Source: Fodinibacter sp963695175 (GTDB taxonomy: Bacteria; Actinomycetota; Actinomycetes; Actinomycetales; Dermatophilaceae). Taken from it: a DNA stretch of 64,000 nt. The stretch is taken from NCBI GenBank assembly GCA_963695175.1, contig CAVOGG010000010.1, forward strand, positions 1 to 64,000, in the 5' to 3' direction. The notes under the pieces are model-generated. The model was not told the DNA's origin. It saw only the letters and a list, made by a program, of their open reading frames with translations, and searched no databases. A program made the translations under genes and the position numbers. Below, piece after piece: positions 1 to 10,122 of the stretch. Position 1 is the stretch's first letter. Each line of letters begins with the position of its first letter.

Positions 1-300
1 GGCTTCAAGGAGGCGCTGCTGACCAAGGTGCTGTGCATCATGCAGCCCGAGCGCTTCCTGCCGATCCTCACGTACGGCGCCGAGGAGACCGGCAAGCGCG
101 ACCTCACCCGCGCGGTCTACGGGCTGCACCTGCCCAAGGTCGACCTCACCTCGATGCAGGTCGGCCGGCTGGCGGTGTGGTCCAACGACCTCCTGCTCGA
201 GCTCGCCGGCGACGGGTTCAGCGGGCCGCAGCACGTGGCCGAGTTCCTCTGGTGGGCCAAGGACCGCGTCGAGCACACCGCCCTGGTGTCGGTGCGCTGA
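1..300 (+). CDS. hypothetical protein, C-terminal part (5' end outside window)
   Basis: The frame is open from base 1 and ends at TGA 298-300, so only the last 99 residues are seen. The fragment is rich in hydrophobic and aromatic residues (KVLCIMQPERFLPILTYG near its start, HVAEFLWWAKDR near its end). It has no membrane segment or metal-binding motif that I recognise. The tone of the sequence resembles C-terminal domains of restriction or AAA-type proteins, but that is only an impression. The true start lies upstream of the window; the GTG at 28 is an internal codon of the same frame. Confidence 0.6.
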   Translation, partial: GFKEALLTKVLCIMQPERFLPILTYGAEETGKRDLTRAVYGLHLPKVDLTSMQVGRLAVWSNDLLLELAGDGFSGPQHVAEFLWWAKDRVEHTALVSVR

Positions 301-355
301 CCGACCCTCCTCCGCAGCCCGCAGAGGCTCGCGGGGGTCCGGGCCGTTCGGATGG

Positions 356-600
356 TCAGGGCCTCGGCTGGGGCTGCTCGGCCCGCGACGCGCAGAACTC
401 CGTCGCACGGGCGCGGTCGACGTACCAGCAGCCGTGCTGGATGTCCTCGACGAACCCCGGGTAGGGCCCCGCAGTCGGTGGGCTGGTGAGCCAGGCCGAG
501 CCGGACACGTCGGCGATCTACAAGGCCTGCTCTCGATGACCCAGAACAGCCCGTGCACGCCCGCTGTGGCGGCCCCGACCAGGCCTTGTCCGCGCGTGGG
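356..600 (-). pseudogene. remnant of small hypothetical protein gene
   Basis: On the minus strand two frames read like protein. Around 535-595 one frame gives LVGAATAGVHGLFWVIES. From about 515 to a TGA at 356-358 another frame gives SGSAWLTSPPTAGPYPGFVED followed by IQHGCWYVDRARATEFCA. The two halves fit together as one short soluble protein if a one-base shift near 515-530 is allowed; without it a TAG interrupts. I do not recognise the family. The rest of 301-755 holds the promoter region of the next gene. Confidence 0.4.
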
Positions 601-666
601 CAGCGAACCGCATCCTGAGTCGCCACCGGCCGGGTGTGTCCTACGAGACACTATGTTGAGTCGTCA

Positions 667-684
667 ACTACTACACGAAGTAGT
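667..684. promoter_or_regulatory. inverted repeat, candidate operator
   Basis: ACTACT-N6-AGTAGT, a perfect 6-bp inverted repeat in an AT-richer stretch 72 bases upstream of the membrane protein start at 756. The size and position suit a TetR- or MarR-type repressor. No regulator gene is adjacent, so the binding protein is unknown. Confidence 0.4.
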
Positions 685-755
685 ACATTGGATCTCGTCA
701 GGAAAGACCACCACAGGCCCACCACCCCGGGGCCTCGGAAGGACAAGAGACCACC

Positions 756-1342
756 ATGCGCAGCTCATTCGACAAGCTCATCTCCTGGACCGGCATCGTC
801 GTCGCCGTCGTCCTCCTCTTCGCCGGCGGGCTGCTCGTGTGGGCCTCCCTGTTCGCAACCCAGAACGTGCACGACCAGCTCAAGGCCCAGCAGATCACGA
901 TGCCCGTGAGCGCCGCCCTCACCACCCCGGCCATGAAGGCCAACCTCGCCCAGTACGCGGGCCAGGACCTCACCACCGTGGCGCAGGCCAAGGCCTACGC
1001 CGACTACTACATCCAGGAGCACATGAACGCCTCCTCGGGGTGGCAAGACCTACTCGCAGGTCTCCGGTGAGTTCATCGCCGCCTCCAAGGCCGACCCGAC
1101 CGCCCAGGCGACCAAGGACCTCGGCGAGCTGCGTCAGAGCCTTCATGGGCACCACCCTTCGCGGCATGCTGCTGAACGCCTACGCCTTCGCCACCCTCGG
1201 CACCATCGCGATGTGGGCGGCCATCGCCTCCTTCATCGGTGCGGCCGTCATGGGTGCCCTGGGCATCCTGGGCCTGCGCCACGCCCACAAGGTCGAGGGC
1301 GTCGACGCCCCCGCCATCGAGAAGATCCCGGCAACCGTCTGA
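756..1342 (+). pseudogene. two-TM membrane protein, broken by two frame changes
   Basis: Starts at ATG 756 with a first membrane segment (ISWTGIVVAVVLLFAGGLLVWASLF) and a soluble, probably extracytoplasmic, middle part. It then needs a +1 shift near 1037-1041 (to read GGKTYSQVSGEFIAASK) and another near 1135 (to read AFMGTTLRGMLL). The second membrane segment is FATLGTIAMWAAIASFIGAAVMGALGILGL and the protein ends EGVDAPAIEKIPATV. Corrected length is about 195 residues. The architecture matches a common actinobacterial family of N- and C-terminal TM proteins of unknown role. The frame changes may be sequencing errors, since both halves keep normal codon use. Confidence 0.6.
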
Positions 1343-1358
1343 CCCCGCTGCAGGCACC

Positions 1359-1396
1359 ACGAAGCCCCGGTCGGCACCCGCCCACCGGGGCTTCGT
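1359..1396 (+). terminator. stem-loop terminator
   Basis: A perfect 13-bp stem (ACGAAGCCCCGGT with its complement) and a 12-base loop, 17 bases after the stop at 1342. There is no long T-run, as is usual in such GC-rich genomes. Confidence 0.75.
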
Positions 1397-1453
1397 CGTG
1401 TCCGGATGCCGGGGGGCCAGGTGGCGCCCCGGCTCGCCAACCCGTTGCCAACC

Positions 1454-2845
1454 TCAGCGGCGTCGCCGACAGCCGTGCCGGCGCCAGTGAGCGGGCTTGG
1501 GCGTGGTCTGGACATGCCGATGCGCCCCACCGGGTCGGGCGGGGTGCGGGGCGGGGTCACGCTGGTTCTCGGCTGCGCGTGTGGCGAGGATCGGTCGTAG
1601 GAGCCGATGGTGAGGTCCCATCGACTCGGGAACTGTCGCTGTCTTCGACGAGCACGCCGGCGTACCGGCGCTGGTGCACCACAGTGTGGTGCCGCTCGCA
1701 CAGCAGGGCCGCGTTGGACAGGTCGGTGGGCCCGGAATCTGCCCAGTGAATGAGGTGATGCGCGTCGGTCCACATCGGAGGCATGTCGCACCCGGGATAG
1801 GAACAGTGCTGGTCGCGTAGCCAGAGGCGTTTGACCTGGGCGGGAGTGAACAGCCGCACGTCCATACCGAGGTCGACCACCGCACCGGCCACACCCATCA
1901 CGGTAGGGATGATGGTGGCGTCACAGGCCAGCCGCCTCACGGTCTCGGGGGCCAGCAGGGTGCCGGCACCCGACCCGCCCATGGCCACCCCAGCGCCAGT
2001 CAGCCCGCTGCGCAGCGTCTCGAGGTCGACGGTGACGAACAGCTGGCTCTTGGTGTGCCGCGGGCCCTTGTCGGCAGCCGCCACACCACGGCGCAGCAAA
2101 GCGACCAGAGCCTCGCCGCGGCGGCGGTCGCTCGACGCAGATCACGTTCCCCGTCCACGGGGTTCGGCGCCGACAACGGGCCCAACGCCGCTTCCAGCAC
2201 CGCTTTGCCTTCCGGGTCGAGGGTCAGCCGGTACTCGGCCACGCCCATCTCGTCGACGTACGGCTGGGACAGCGCCACGTACCGCTTCGCGGCGTCCTGC
2301 TGGAGCTGCAACTGCCCGTCGAGGCCGTACTTCGCCAGCAGCTCCGGACGCAGCCTTCGGCACTCTCGCGGCCCGTCCTTGGCGGCGATCCGGATCAACC
2401 CCTCCAACACCGTCGGGCGAGCTTCCTCGGCAATGGACGGCAGCAGCTTGTCGGCCTCGGACAGCACCACAGCGGCACTGCGTACGGGCAACACCCCGGA
2501 CACCACGGCATCCTTGACCGCCGACCTCCCGGGCACCGCGAACGCCTGCGCGACCGCGACGACCTGAGCAGCCCCACCGGCACCGGGTACCGGCGCGTGC
2601 CGGCGCACCCACTGCACCGGCGAGAGCGCCTCGGGACCTGACCCCGTGCCGCCCCTACTGATCACCTCGGCCAGCACCGCCACCCGGGCCGCCTCACCCG
2701 CAGCGACCATCCGGTCGGCCTCGGCCATCACCGCCTCCAGCTCGGCGGAGCCCGCCCGCCACAGCTCCCCGCCGAGCCCGGCTACGGCCTCGCACGCCGC
2801 CACCATCTGGTGTCGACGCTCCCCCAGCACTGCTCCCCCTGCCAT
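1454..2845 (-). pseudogene. DUF222/HNH endonuclease (13E12 repeat family), frameshifted
   Basis: Begins at GTG 2845 (GGAVLGERRHQMVAACEA). The N-terminal DUF222 region runs to about 2100, then the frame shifts by one base near 2095-2105. The C-terminal HNH part follows (QHCSYPGCDMPPMWTDAHH, then SNAALLCERHHTVVH), with the paired cysteines and DAHH/RHH zinc and catalytic residues intact. The typical ending WDLTIGSYDR then ILATRAAEN appears only after two further shifts near 1640 and 1600, with a stop near 1454. These genes are abundant, multi-copy and HNH-nuclease-like in actinobacteria, with no settled function. Whether the breaks are real decay or sequence errors cannot be told here. Confidence 0.7.
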
Positions 2846-2985
2846 GTGCTAATCGTACAAGTGTCCACCGACACGCCATCCAGTTATCCACAGGCAGCGC
2901 GCCCAACGCCTCGAGCTGCCGCCTGCGACCGAGCGACGAAGGACGACGACCCGAGGCACCAAGTGGCCATGGTTCGATAGGCGGC

Positions 2986-4808
2986 GTGGCGCGCAAGGGT
3001 GGTCGACGTGGCAAGCACGGACCGAACAGGTCTGCGACGAGGTCGAAGCAGCGCCCCCTGCAGGCGGTCAAGAGCACGGGCGCCTCGGAGGACGACGACC
3101 TGATCGGCACCCTGCGCACCGCCTTGCGCTCGAACGACCCCACCGCGTTCACGACCCTGATCTCCTCCATGCTCGCGGTGTCCGACGCCTGGTGGCGCGA
3201 GGACGACGACCCCGACGCCGACCTCGACGACGACCCCGATCCCGTTCCCCTCGACGCGCTCATCGAGTTGTTCGTCCGCACCCCCTACGCCGAGACGACC
3301 GCGGCCCTGCACATCGTGGCCGCGCTCCTGCCGGACGAGCTCGACGCCACTCGGGTGCGCCGTGCGCTGATGACCCGACGGCATCCGGTGCCGTTGAGCG
3401 TGACCGGGGTCCGCGACATCGTGGTCGAGCACGCCGCCAAGATCGGCGACGAGCTAGGCGACGGCGACAACCTCATCCTCGGCCTGACCTGGCCGGGCAT
3501 CGGTGGCGTCACCGCGGTCATCTACGTCGACGAGGCGTTCGGCACCCGCATCAAGGACGTCTTCCTCGTGCCCGAGCCCTTCGACGAGGTCTGTGCGCGC
3601 TACCGCGAGCTGCTCTCGAAGGAGGGTCGCGGCGCCTCGGAGCTCGCCGCCATCGCCCTGGGCGACGCCCGCACCAGCGTCCAGCACGCCATCGACCTCG
3701 GCGACGCCCCCGACGCCCTGCCGTCCCCGACGACTGGTCGGGCCCCGATGGCGACCCGCTCGGCTGGCCCACGGCGCGGCCGTTCGTCGAGATGCTGTTG
3801 CGCCGGATGCCGGGTGGCGGCACCTCGGTACTCACCTCCAGCGCCCAGCCCACGGTGTCGGTGCTCGAGGCGGTGCGGGATTTCCTGGGCTCCCCTGAGG
3901 CACGGGGCATCGACGTCGCCATGGACGAGCTCGAGGAGGCTGCGTTCCTGATCGCCGGTGACGCAGCCGCTTTGGCCGGGAACCCATTTCGTTGGTCGCC
4001 GGTTCAGGTCGAGCTTGCCCTGAGCCAGCGCCTCCCGTGGTCGCCGGACGTGACCGATCTCGGACTGAGCGCGGTCGAGGACGTGCTGCCCGCCTTCATC
4101 CGGTACGGCCACCGACGCCTCGAGGTCTCGCCGGAGGCGACGGCCGAGACCCTTGCCGCGGTGGACGAGTGGATGCCGGCCTTCGAGGTGCTGCGCGACG
4201 CCTCTCCGGCGGTGCAGTGGCGCGCCACGGCCTCGATGATCGAGGCCTTCGAGCACGGTGAGCACGGCCCGCTGGTGCTGCACTCGCTGGCCGAGGAGGT
4301 GGGTGGTCCGAAGGCCCTTGACGAGCTCGACGACTCACCGTTGCCCTCGGAGCCACTGGTCCTCGACGCGATCGCCGCCGACGTGCGCGACACCGCAGCC
4401 GAGATCGCCGCGCTGGCCGACGAATGGCTGGCGACCTCCCCTCGCGTGGCGCACTTGGGTCCGCTACTCGACGAGTGGTGCACGGCATCCCACCGGCTGT
4501 TGGTCGGTGCCGCCGTCAACGACCCCGGCTGGCTGCGGCGTCGCGCGTCGGCGAGCGGCCGGGCATGCGGTCTGCTCTGGGCCACGGGCATCGCGAACCA
4601 CCTGGTCGGCCCGCAGGGCGCGGTGCTCGTCAAGGACCTCGCTGCCGACTTCGGCGTCGCGGGGCCGCCCTCGGCCAAGGCCGAAGCCCTGCTGCGGGCG
4701 TGGGCGAACGGTCGGTGGATCGGGGCCGAGCGGCTGGGCGATGCCGGTCTCCTCGTCTCGACGCAGCGCGCCGGGATCATCGCGCTGCGCGACCAGTACC
4801 GCGGCTGA
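2986..4808 (+). CDS. uncharacterised protein, one frameshift
   Basis: Starts at GTG 2986 with a basic tail (ARKGGRRGKHGPNRSATRSKQRP), then an acidic patch (REDDDPDADLDDDPDPVP). The frame runs to about 3720, where one base must be lost to continue from ALP into VPDDWSGPDGDPLGW. The second part is mostly helical, soluble and acidic and ends ALRDQYRG at 4808. Corrected length is about 606 residues. Helical repeats of the type AAEIAALADEW and AKAEALLRAWANGRWIG suggest an all-alpha fold. I do not recognise a catalytic motif. It stands alone between the HNH gene and the convergent fic gene. Confidence 0.6.
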
Positions 4809-4866
4809 GCCCGCCGGGGGCACCGGTTCCAGCGTGGATGCCGGACCGCGCGCCGGCCCCAGCCCC

Positions 4867-6094
4867 TCAGGGCCGCCCGCGTCGGGCCCGCTCCCCGAAC
4901 TCGTCCAGCGCGCCGATCACCTCGTCGCTGCGCCACACCACATCCCGCCGCCGGTCGCGGCCGTGCTCGTTGCGCGAGGTGACGACGCCGGCATCCGCCA
5001 GCTGCCGCAGCGCGCGGTCGACCGCGGGCTGGGACGCCCCCGTCCGCTCCTGCACCAGCCGCGACGACACGGCCGGCTGGGCGAGCAGGATCGGCAGGAC
5101 CCGCCAGGCCACCGAGTCGCGGCGCGCGGTGAGCTCCGTAATGCCAGCGCTCCTCGATCGCCTTCAGTGCCGCGGCGAGCACCCGGCTGTTGCCGATGGC
5201 GGCGAACGTGGCCTCGCTGAACCGCGCGACGATCGGGTTGGGGTCGCCGGCGCGGTAGGCGGTCAGGGCGGTGAAGTAGCTGCCCGTGTCGGTGAGCAGC
5301 CCCGCCGACACCGGGACGGTGGTGCGCGTCGTGGCCCGGCCGTGCCGCAGCATGGCGTGCACGAGGGCGCGCCCGGTGCGGCCGTTGCCGTCGACGAACG
5401 GGTGGATCGTCTCGAACTGCGCGTGCGCCACGGCGGCCTGCGCGATCAGCGGGAGGTCGGTGCGAGCGGTGAACGCGCACAGGTCGTCGATGCCGTCACG
5501 GATCCGCTCGTGGTGCGGCGGCACGAAGTGCGCCCCGTGCGGGTAGGCACCCGACCCGCCGATCCACACCGGCTCGGAGCGGAACTCCCCCGGGTCGGCC
5601 GACGACTGGCCGTGCATGAGCGCGGCGTGGATGGCGAGGATGGATGCCGGGGTCATCCGGTCCGCTCCCGCGAGGGCGCGCTGCATCGCCTCGACGTTGG
5701 CCGCGACGAGCTCGGCGTTCGAGCCGCGCTTGGCGAGACCGATCTCGGCGAGCGCCAGCGCCCTCGCCCCCGCGGTGATGTTCTCGATCTGCGACGACGA
5801 GGACGACTCGGTGCGCAGCAGCACCGAGGCCAGCGGCGCGAACTCGCCGTCCCCGCCGAACATCGCCGACAGCTCCGCGTCGAAGCGGGTCACCTCGGCG
5901 CGGGCATCCTCGGCGGCCGCGGTCACGGCATCCTCGAAGGTCAGCCGCAGCGCGGCGATCGGTGGTGGCACGGCCGCCTGGTAGGGCGTGCCCCTCCGGG
6001 CGGCGGCGGCTCGCGACATCATGGTCACGGCCGACTGCGGCTCCCAGAGCCGGGCCTCCCAGCCCAGGGCGAGGCCGTCGATGGTGCTCGTCAC
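4867..6094 (-). CDS. Fic family protein (AMP-transferase), one frameshift near the C-terminus
   Basis: Contains the Fic core motif HPFVDGNGRTGR, the catalytic His and phosphate-binding loop for moving AMP from ATP to target hydroxyls. Upstream lies SSQIEN, which fits the (S/T)xxxE(G/N) inhibitory helix of class II Fic proteins, so it should be self-inhibited. I choose GTG 6094 because GGGAGG sits at good spacing; an upstream GTG at 6127 lacks a ribosome site. A one-base shift near 5140 is needed to enter the C-terminal winged helix (VAWRVLPILLAQPAVSSRLVQ) ending RARRGRP. That helix-turn-helix suggests it binds DNA, perhaps its own promoter. Length is about 408 residues after correction. No antitoxin gene is adjacent. 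Confidence 0.8.
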
Positions 6095-6136
6095 CCGGTC
6101 CTCCCGCCACCTCGGATGGCTGTCCACGCTCTCGCG

Positions 6137-6169
6137 CTAAATAACTTTATCACCGTATCGTTATATAGT
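6137..6169. promoter_or_regulatory. AT-rich inverted repeat between membrane protein and fic
   Basis: The 42 bases between the two minus-strand genes are AT-rich, unlike their surroundings. They hold ATAAC (6141-6145) facing GTTAT (6160-6164). This is a plausible promoter and operator for fic, which starts at 6094; the Fic protein's own C-terminal winged helix is a candidate binder. Confidence 0.35.
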
Positions 6170-6622
6170 TCACCGCGGGACGAGTGAGGTGCGCCGCAGC
6201 CGTTGCACGGCGAGGTAGGTGGCCATGACGAGCAGCCCGACGTAGACGTCGTTCTCGAACCACCCGAAGGTCGTCTGCTGCGGCGCTCCGAACGTCGTCG
6301 GGTAGTAGAAGACCGAGATGCCCAGCAGCACAGCCAGGTAGGCGAGCAGCGACACCTGGGCGACCCGTCCCGTCCGCCGGGCCAGCACCGCCGACCCGAA
6401 GCCGACGGCGTAGAACGCCCACGCAAGTGGGGTGGTGACGGTGAAGGTCGGGTCCTCGATGCCCTCGACCCACGCGTAGACCGTGTGCAGCGCCGACAGC
6501 GTGAAGGCCGCGGCGAGGATGCCGGACAGGTGCTTGCCGTAGGTCGCCGTCCGGGCCGCGGGGGCTTGCCTCGGCGAGGTGTTCGGGTGGGTGGTGGTGC
6601 CGGATGCCGTGGTGGCGGTCAT
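6170..6622 (-). CDS. four-TM integral membrane protein
   Basis: 150 residues. A polar Thr/Pro/Ala-rich N-terminus of about 27 residues is followed by four hydrophobic segments: LSGILAAAFTLSALHTVYAW, TPLAWAFYAVGFGSAVLA, VAQVSLLAYLAVLLGISVFYY and VYVGLLVMATYLAVQRL. The protein ends in a short basic tail. I do not recognise the family. It lies upstream of fic on the same strand, separated by an AT-rich palindromic gap, and is divergent from the XRE regulator at 6780, so it could be that regulator's target. Confidence 0.65.
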   Translation of the reverse strand: MTATTASGTTTHPNTSPRQAPAARTATYGKHLSGILAAAFTLSALHTVYAWVEGIEDPTFTVTTPLAWAFYAVGFGSAVLARRTGRVAQVSLLAYLAVLLGISVFYYPTTFGAPQQTTFGWFENDVYVGLLVMATYLAVQRLRRTSLVPR

Positions 6623-6779
6623 TGCTCATACCTCTCGTTCGTTGGGCGGTCGGTGCCGCCGTGGCCCACCTTCGCGAGGCGGCCGGCGCCGGCCCACCCA
6701 CAGCGGGCCCACGCCGGCTCCACACCCGGCCGCGGTCAGTGATGGGCGCCCGCGAGCGCCGAGCCGTTAGCGTTCCCCT

Positions 6780-9290
6780 GTGGATTCGGGTGCGGCTCCG
6801 GGCGACTTCGCCGTCATCCTGCGCCGCCTGCGCGAGTCGAGGTCGCTCACCCAGGAGGAGCTGGCCGAGCGGTCCGGCCTCACCGCCAAGGCGATCGGCG
6901 CCCTCGAGCGCGGCGAGCGCCGCCGCCCCTACCCGCACACCGTCCGCTCTCTCGCCGACGGCCTCGCCCTCGACGACTCGGAGCGGGCCGCTCTGGTCGC
7001 CGCCGTTCCCAGCCGGGATGCCGTCACGCGCCCCTCGATCGAGGCGCCGCTCCACGCGTCGGCCAGACCTGCGGGGTCCGCCCCCAGCGGACCGCCGCAC
7101 GCGCGCGCGGACAGCGCGGAGGGTACGGCGGGCGCGACCGGTCCGGACGATCTGGCCGGCCAGGGCGAGCCGCGAAACGACGGCGAGCACACGGCATCCA
7201 CGCCGGTCGGCACTGCCGCTCCCACCGCCCCGGCGACGCCGCTCATCGGACGGGAGGCCGAGGTCGACCGACTGCGAGCGATGATCAGCCGCGGCCGCCG
7301 GCTGGTCACCATCACCGGGCCGGGCGGAGTCGGAAAGACGAGGCTCTCGCTCGAGGTGCTGGCCCGCGAGGCACCGGCGTTCCCAGGAGGTGCGGTCGCG
7401 GTGGACCTCGCACCCCTGCGCCAGCCGGCCCTCGTCGTCCCACGGATCGCGGCCGCCCTGGGGTTGCCCGAGTCCGCGGACGCCGACCCGCTCGACTCCC
7501 TCGTGCGGCACTTACAAGGCCTGCGGGTGCTGCTGGTGCTCGACAACCTCGAGCAGCTTCCCGGAGCGGCGCCGGTGCTCGCCGACCTGGTCGCCCACTG
7601 CCCCGAGCTCGTCGTGCTGGCGACGAGCCGTGCGCCGCTGCGGGTGCGCGCCGAGCACGAGGTCGTGCTGAGCCCGCTGGCCACGCCGCCCGCGGACGAC
7701 GTCGAGACGGTGGTGGGCTCCCCCGCCGTCGCCCTGCTGCTCGACCGGGCCGCGGCCGCCGGCTCGCCCACGCAGGTCACCGACGACGACGCCGCAGCCC
7801 TCGCCGCCATCACCCGAAAGCTCGACGGCCTCCCCCTGGCCCTCGAGCTGGCCGCCCCGGGCCTGCGGCTGCTCTCGCCGACCACCCTGCTGAAGCGACT
7901 GACGCAGAGCGAGATCGGCACCGGCCCCCGCGACCTTCCCGAGCGCCACCGCACGATGACCGCGGTGCTCGACTGGAGCATGGACCTGCTCGAGCCGGAG
8001 GAGGTCGACCTCTTCGAGCGGTTGGCGGTGTTCAGCGACGGCTTCTTCCTCGAGGCCGTCGAGGCCGTGGCCGCTCCTGAGGGTGCGGACGACGAGCGAG
8101 CCGACGTGCTGCCGGCGCTGGGCACCCTGGTGGAGCAGTCGCTCGTGCTGCGGGTGCCCTCCCCCGACGACCAGCCGCGGTTCCGGCTGCTCGAGCCGGT
8201 GCGGCAGTACGCGATGCAGCGCCTCCACGCCTTCGGGCTGGCGACGGCGACCGCGGACCGGCATGCCGCGCACTTCCTGGCGTGCGCCACGGCACCCCTG
8301 AACCTGCTGGAGGGGCCGGAGCTGGTGAGCACGCTCGACCGGCTCGAGGCCGACCACGCCAACCTGCGCTCGGCCTACCTGCGGCTGCTCGAGCTCGACC
8401 GCGACGGGGATGCCGCCGAGCTGGCGGGCAGCCTGTGGCTGTACCTGGCGCTGCGTGGCCACGCCCGCGAGGGTCTGGAGTGGCTGGAGCAGATCGGGCC
8501 GGGGGCGTCCGACGCCGCGCGCTGCCGTGCTCTGACCGGCCGGCTCGGGCTGCTGCTGCTGACTGGAGACAATGTCGCGATGCGGCGCGAGGCCGACGTG
8601 GCCGTGGCTCTGTGCGGCCGGGTCGCCGACCCCGCCGTCACCTGCGAGACGCTGACCCTGGCCGGGCAGTCGGCGCTCTACACCGGTGAGCTCGACATCG
8701 CAGAGGCGTGGCTGGCGACCGCGGCCGCCCAGGCGCAGGATGCCGGGCGCCCCTGGGTCGGCGTGCACGCGCGGCTCGCGCAGGGCCAGCTCGCCCTCGT
8801 GGCAGGCGATCTCGCGACGGCCGGTGAGGTGCTGCCCGAGGTGGTGAGCGCCTCACGGAACCGGGGTAACCCGTTCACCCTGGCCACGGCGCTCAACGTG
8901 CACGCCACGCTCACCGAGCTGCTCGGCGACGAGCCGGCGACCGCGGCGCTGCTCGGCGAGGCGGTCGCACTGTCGCTCGACGCCCGGATGAGCTGGACCC
9001 TCGGCTACTCCCTGCCTGCGCTGGCGAGCCTGGCACTTCGGGTGGGCGACCCGGCATCCGCGGCGTGGTTGTTCGGGGCGGGCGCCTCGATCTCGGCAGC
9101 GGATGCCGTCGACCCCACCTTCCCGGTGTCGCGGGCCCTGTCCGACCGCGGGCTCGACGCAACCCGGGCCGCCCTCGGAGAGCCGGTGTTCACTCGCGAG
9201 TGGGATGCCGGCCGTGCCGCGAGCGACGCCGAGATCCGGGCCCGGGCCGCGACGGTCATGACGCGCGCAGGCGGCGGACGTAGCGCTTGA
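6780..9290 (+). CDS. XRE-family transcriptional regulator with NB-ARC ATPase domain
   Basis: 836 residues from GTG 6780. Residues 9-70 form a Cro/CI helix-turn-helix (ILRRLRESRSLTQEELAERSG). A variable Ala/Gly linker follows, then a STAND-type ATPase with Walker A GPGGVGKT and Walker B LLVLDNLEQ. The C-terminal half is made of helical, TPR-like repeats rich in Ala and Leu. Proteins of this build act as ligand- or nucleotide-gated regulators in actinobacteria, and the domain order supports that role here. The target is unknown; the divergent membrane protein at 6622 is the nearest candidate. The 3' end overlaps the convergent hemerythrin gene by 35 bases. Confidence 0.85.
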   Translation: MDSGAAPGDFAVILRRLRESRSLTQEELAERSGLTAKAIGALERGERRRPYPHTVRSLADGLALDDSERAALVAAVPSRDAVTRPSIEAPLHASARPAGSAPSGPPHARADSAEGTAGATGPDDLAGQGEPRNDGEHTASTPVGTAAPTAPATPLIGREAEVDRLRAMISRGRRLVTITGPGGVGKTRLSLEVLAREAPAFPGGAVAVDLAPLRQPALVVPRIAAALGLPESADADPLDSLVRHLQGLRVLLVLDNLEQLPGAAPVLADLVAHCPELVVLATSRAPLRVRAEHEVVLSPLATPPADDVETVVGSPAVALLLDRAAAAGSPTQVTDDDAAALAAITRKLDGLPLALELAAPGLRLLSPTTLLKRLTQSEIGTGPRDLPERHRTMTAVLDWSMDLLEPEEVDLFERLAVFSDGFFLEAVEAVAAPEGADDERADVLPALGTLVEQSLVLRVPSPDDQPRFRLLEPVRQYAMQRLHAFGLATATADRHAAHFLACATAPLNLLEGPELVSTLDRLEADHANLRSAYLRLLELDRDGDAAELAGSLWLYLALRGHAREGLEWLEQIGPGASDAARCRALTGRLGLLLLTGDNVAMRREADVAVALCGRVADPAVTCETLTLAGQSALYTGELDIAEAWLATAAAQAQDAGRPWVGVHARLAQGQLALVAGDLATAGEVLPEVVSASRNRGNPFTLATALNVHATLTELLGDEPATAALLGEAVALSLDARMSWTLGYSLPALASLALRVGDPASAAWLFGAGASISAADAVDPTFPVSRALSDRGLDATRAALGEPVFTREWDAGRAASDAEIRARAATVMTRAGGGRSA

Positions 9291-9922
9291 ACTGCCACGC
9301 GCCGACGGTCTTGAGCAGGAGCCGGATCGGCAGCGGGAGGTTGCTGAGCATCCGGCCGCGCTCCTCGTCGTCGGCCTCCTCGAGCACCATCCCGAACATG
9401 ATCGGCAGCTGGCTTGGGCTCATCGTGTCCTTGCCGTGCTCGCCCATCTGGTTCCACTCGGCGGCGGTGACGTGGCGCGAGGCCAGCGGCAGGATCTCGC
9501 GCTCCTCGAGATCGAGGTGCTCCACGAGGGCGGCGTTGAGCCGCTCGAGGAGCTGGGCGAGCTGCTCGCCGGCCGCCGTGGTCGGGGTTGGCCTCCCAGG
9601 CGGTGAGCGCGGGGACGATGGCCTCGATGTGGGTGTCGACGGCGTGGTGCTGGGCCTGCATCGTCTCGACCAGCCCAGTGCTCGGCGCGGCCCGCTCGAG
9701 CAGCAGCGGCCAGAGCACGACGTCCTCGCCGGTGTGGTGCATCTCGAGCCCGGCCATGCACAGGCGCAGGTGGTCTGCGACGACCTTGGCCCGGCGGGGG
9801 TCACCGTTGGGGGTGGTGCGGACGTAGCCGGCGGCGGCGCCGGCCTCCCGGCGGAAGGCACGGTGGACGACCACCATCTCGTGGACGTCGGGACGCTGCT
9901 CGGTGCGGGTCGTGGTGGTCAT
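9256..9922 (-). CDS. hemerythrin domain-containing protein, one frameshift
   Basis: Starts at ATG 9922 (TTTTRTEQRPDVHEMVVVHRA) with AGGAG just upstream. Reads MHHTGEDVVLWPLLLERA and QAQHHAVDTHIE, then needs a one-base shift near 9580 to give EHLDLEEREILPLASRHVT and end RYVRRLRAS. The His and Glu residues (H..E.., HH.., H...E) suit a four-helix diiron bundle that binds O2 or NO or serves in stress sensing. Corrected length is about 221 residues. It is convergent with, and overlaps, the regulator gene. Confidence 0.75.
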
Positions 9923-10122
9923 GGTGGCTCCTGTTGTGCTGGCTGGAAGTGGTGCCTCCAGCCTCACGACGGATGCCGTCCCTCCCCACCCACAGCACCC
10001 CCACGCTCGGTCCACGCTCGCAATGCGGCAGTCAGCTATCTGGGTTCTCCCGAATCGCCATCGCACGAGGAGGTGGATGGTTACCGTCATCCTCTGGTTC
10101 AGGGGAGGGCGAGACGGGGCGG

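Noticed and set aside
2884..2892. TTATCCACA, a perfect DnaA box
   Set aside because: A single box with no cluster and no dnaA or dnaN nearby; not an origin.
4004..4866. continuation of the fic frame past its frameshift
   Set aside because: After the shift near 5140 the frame runs antisense to the gene at 2986-4808. The true Fic C-terminus is in another frame and ends at 4867.
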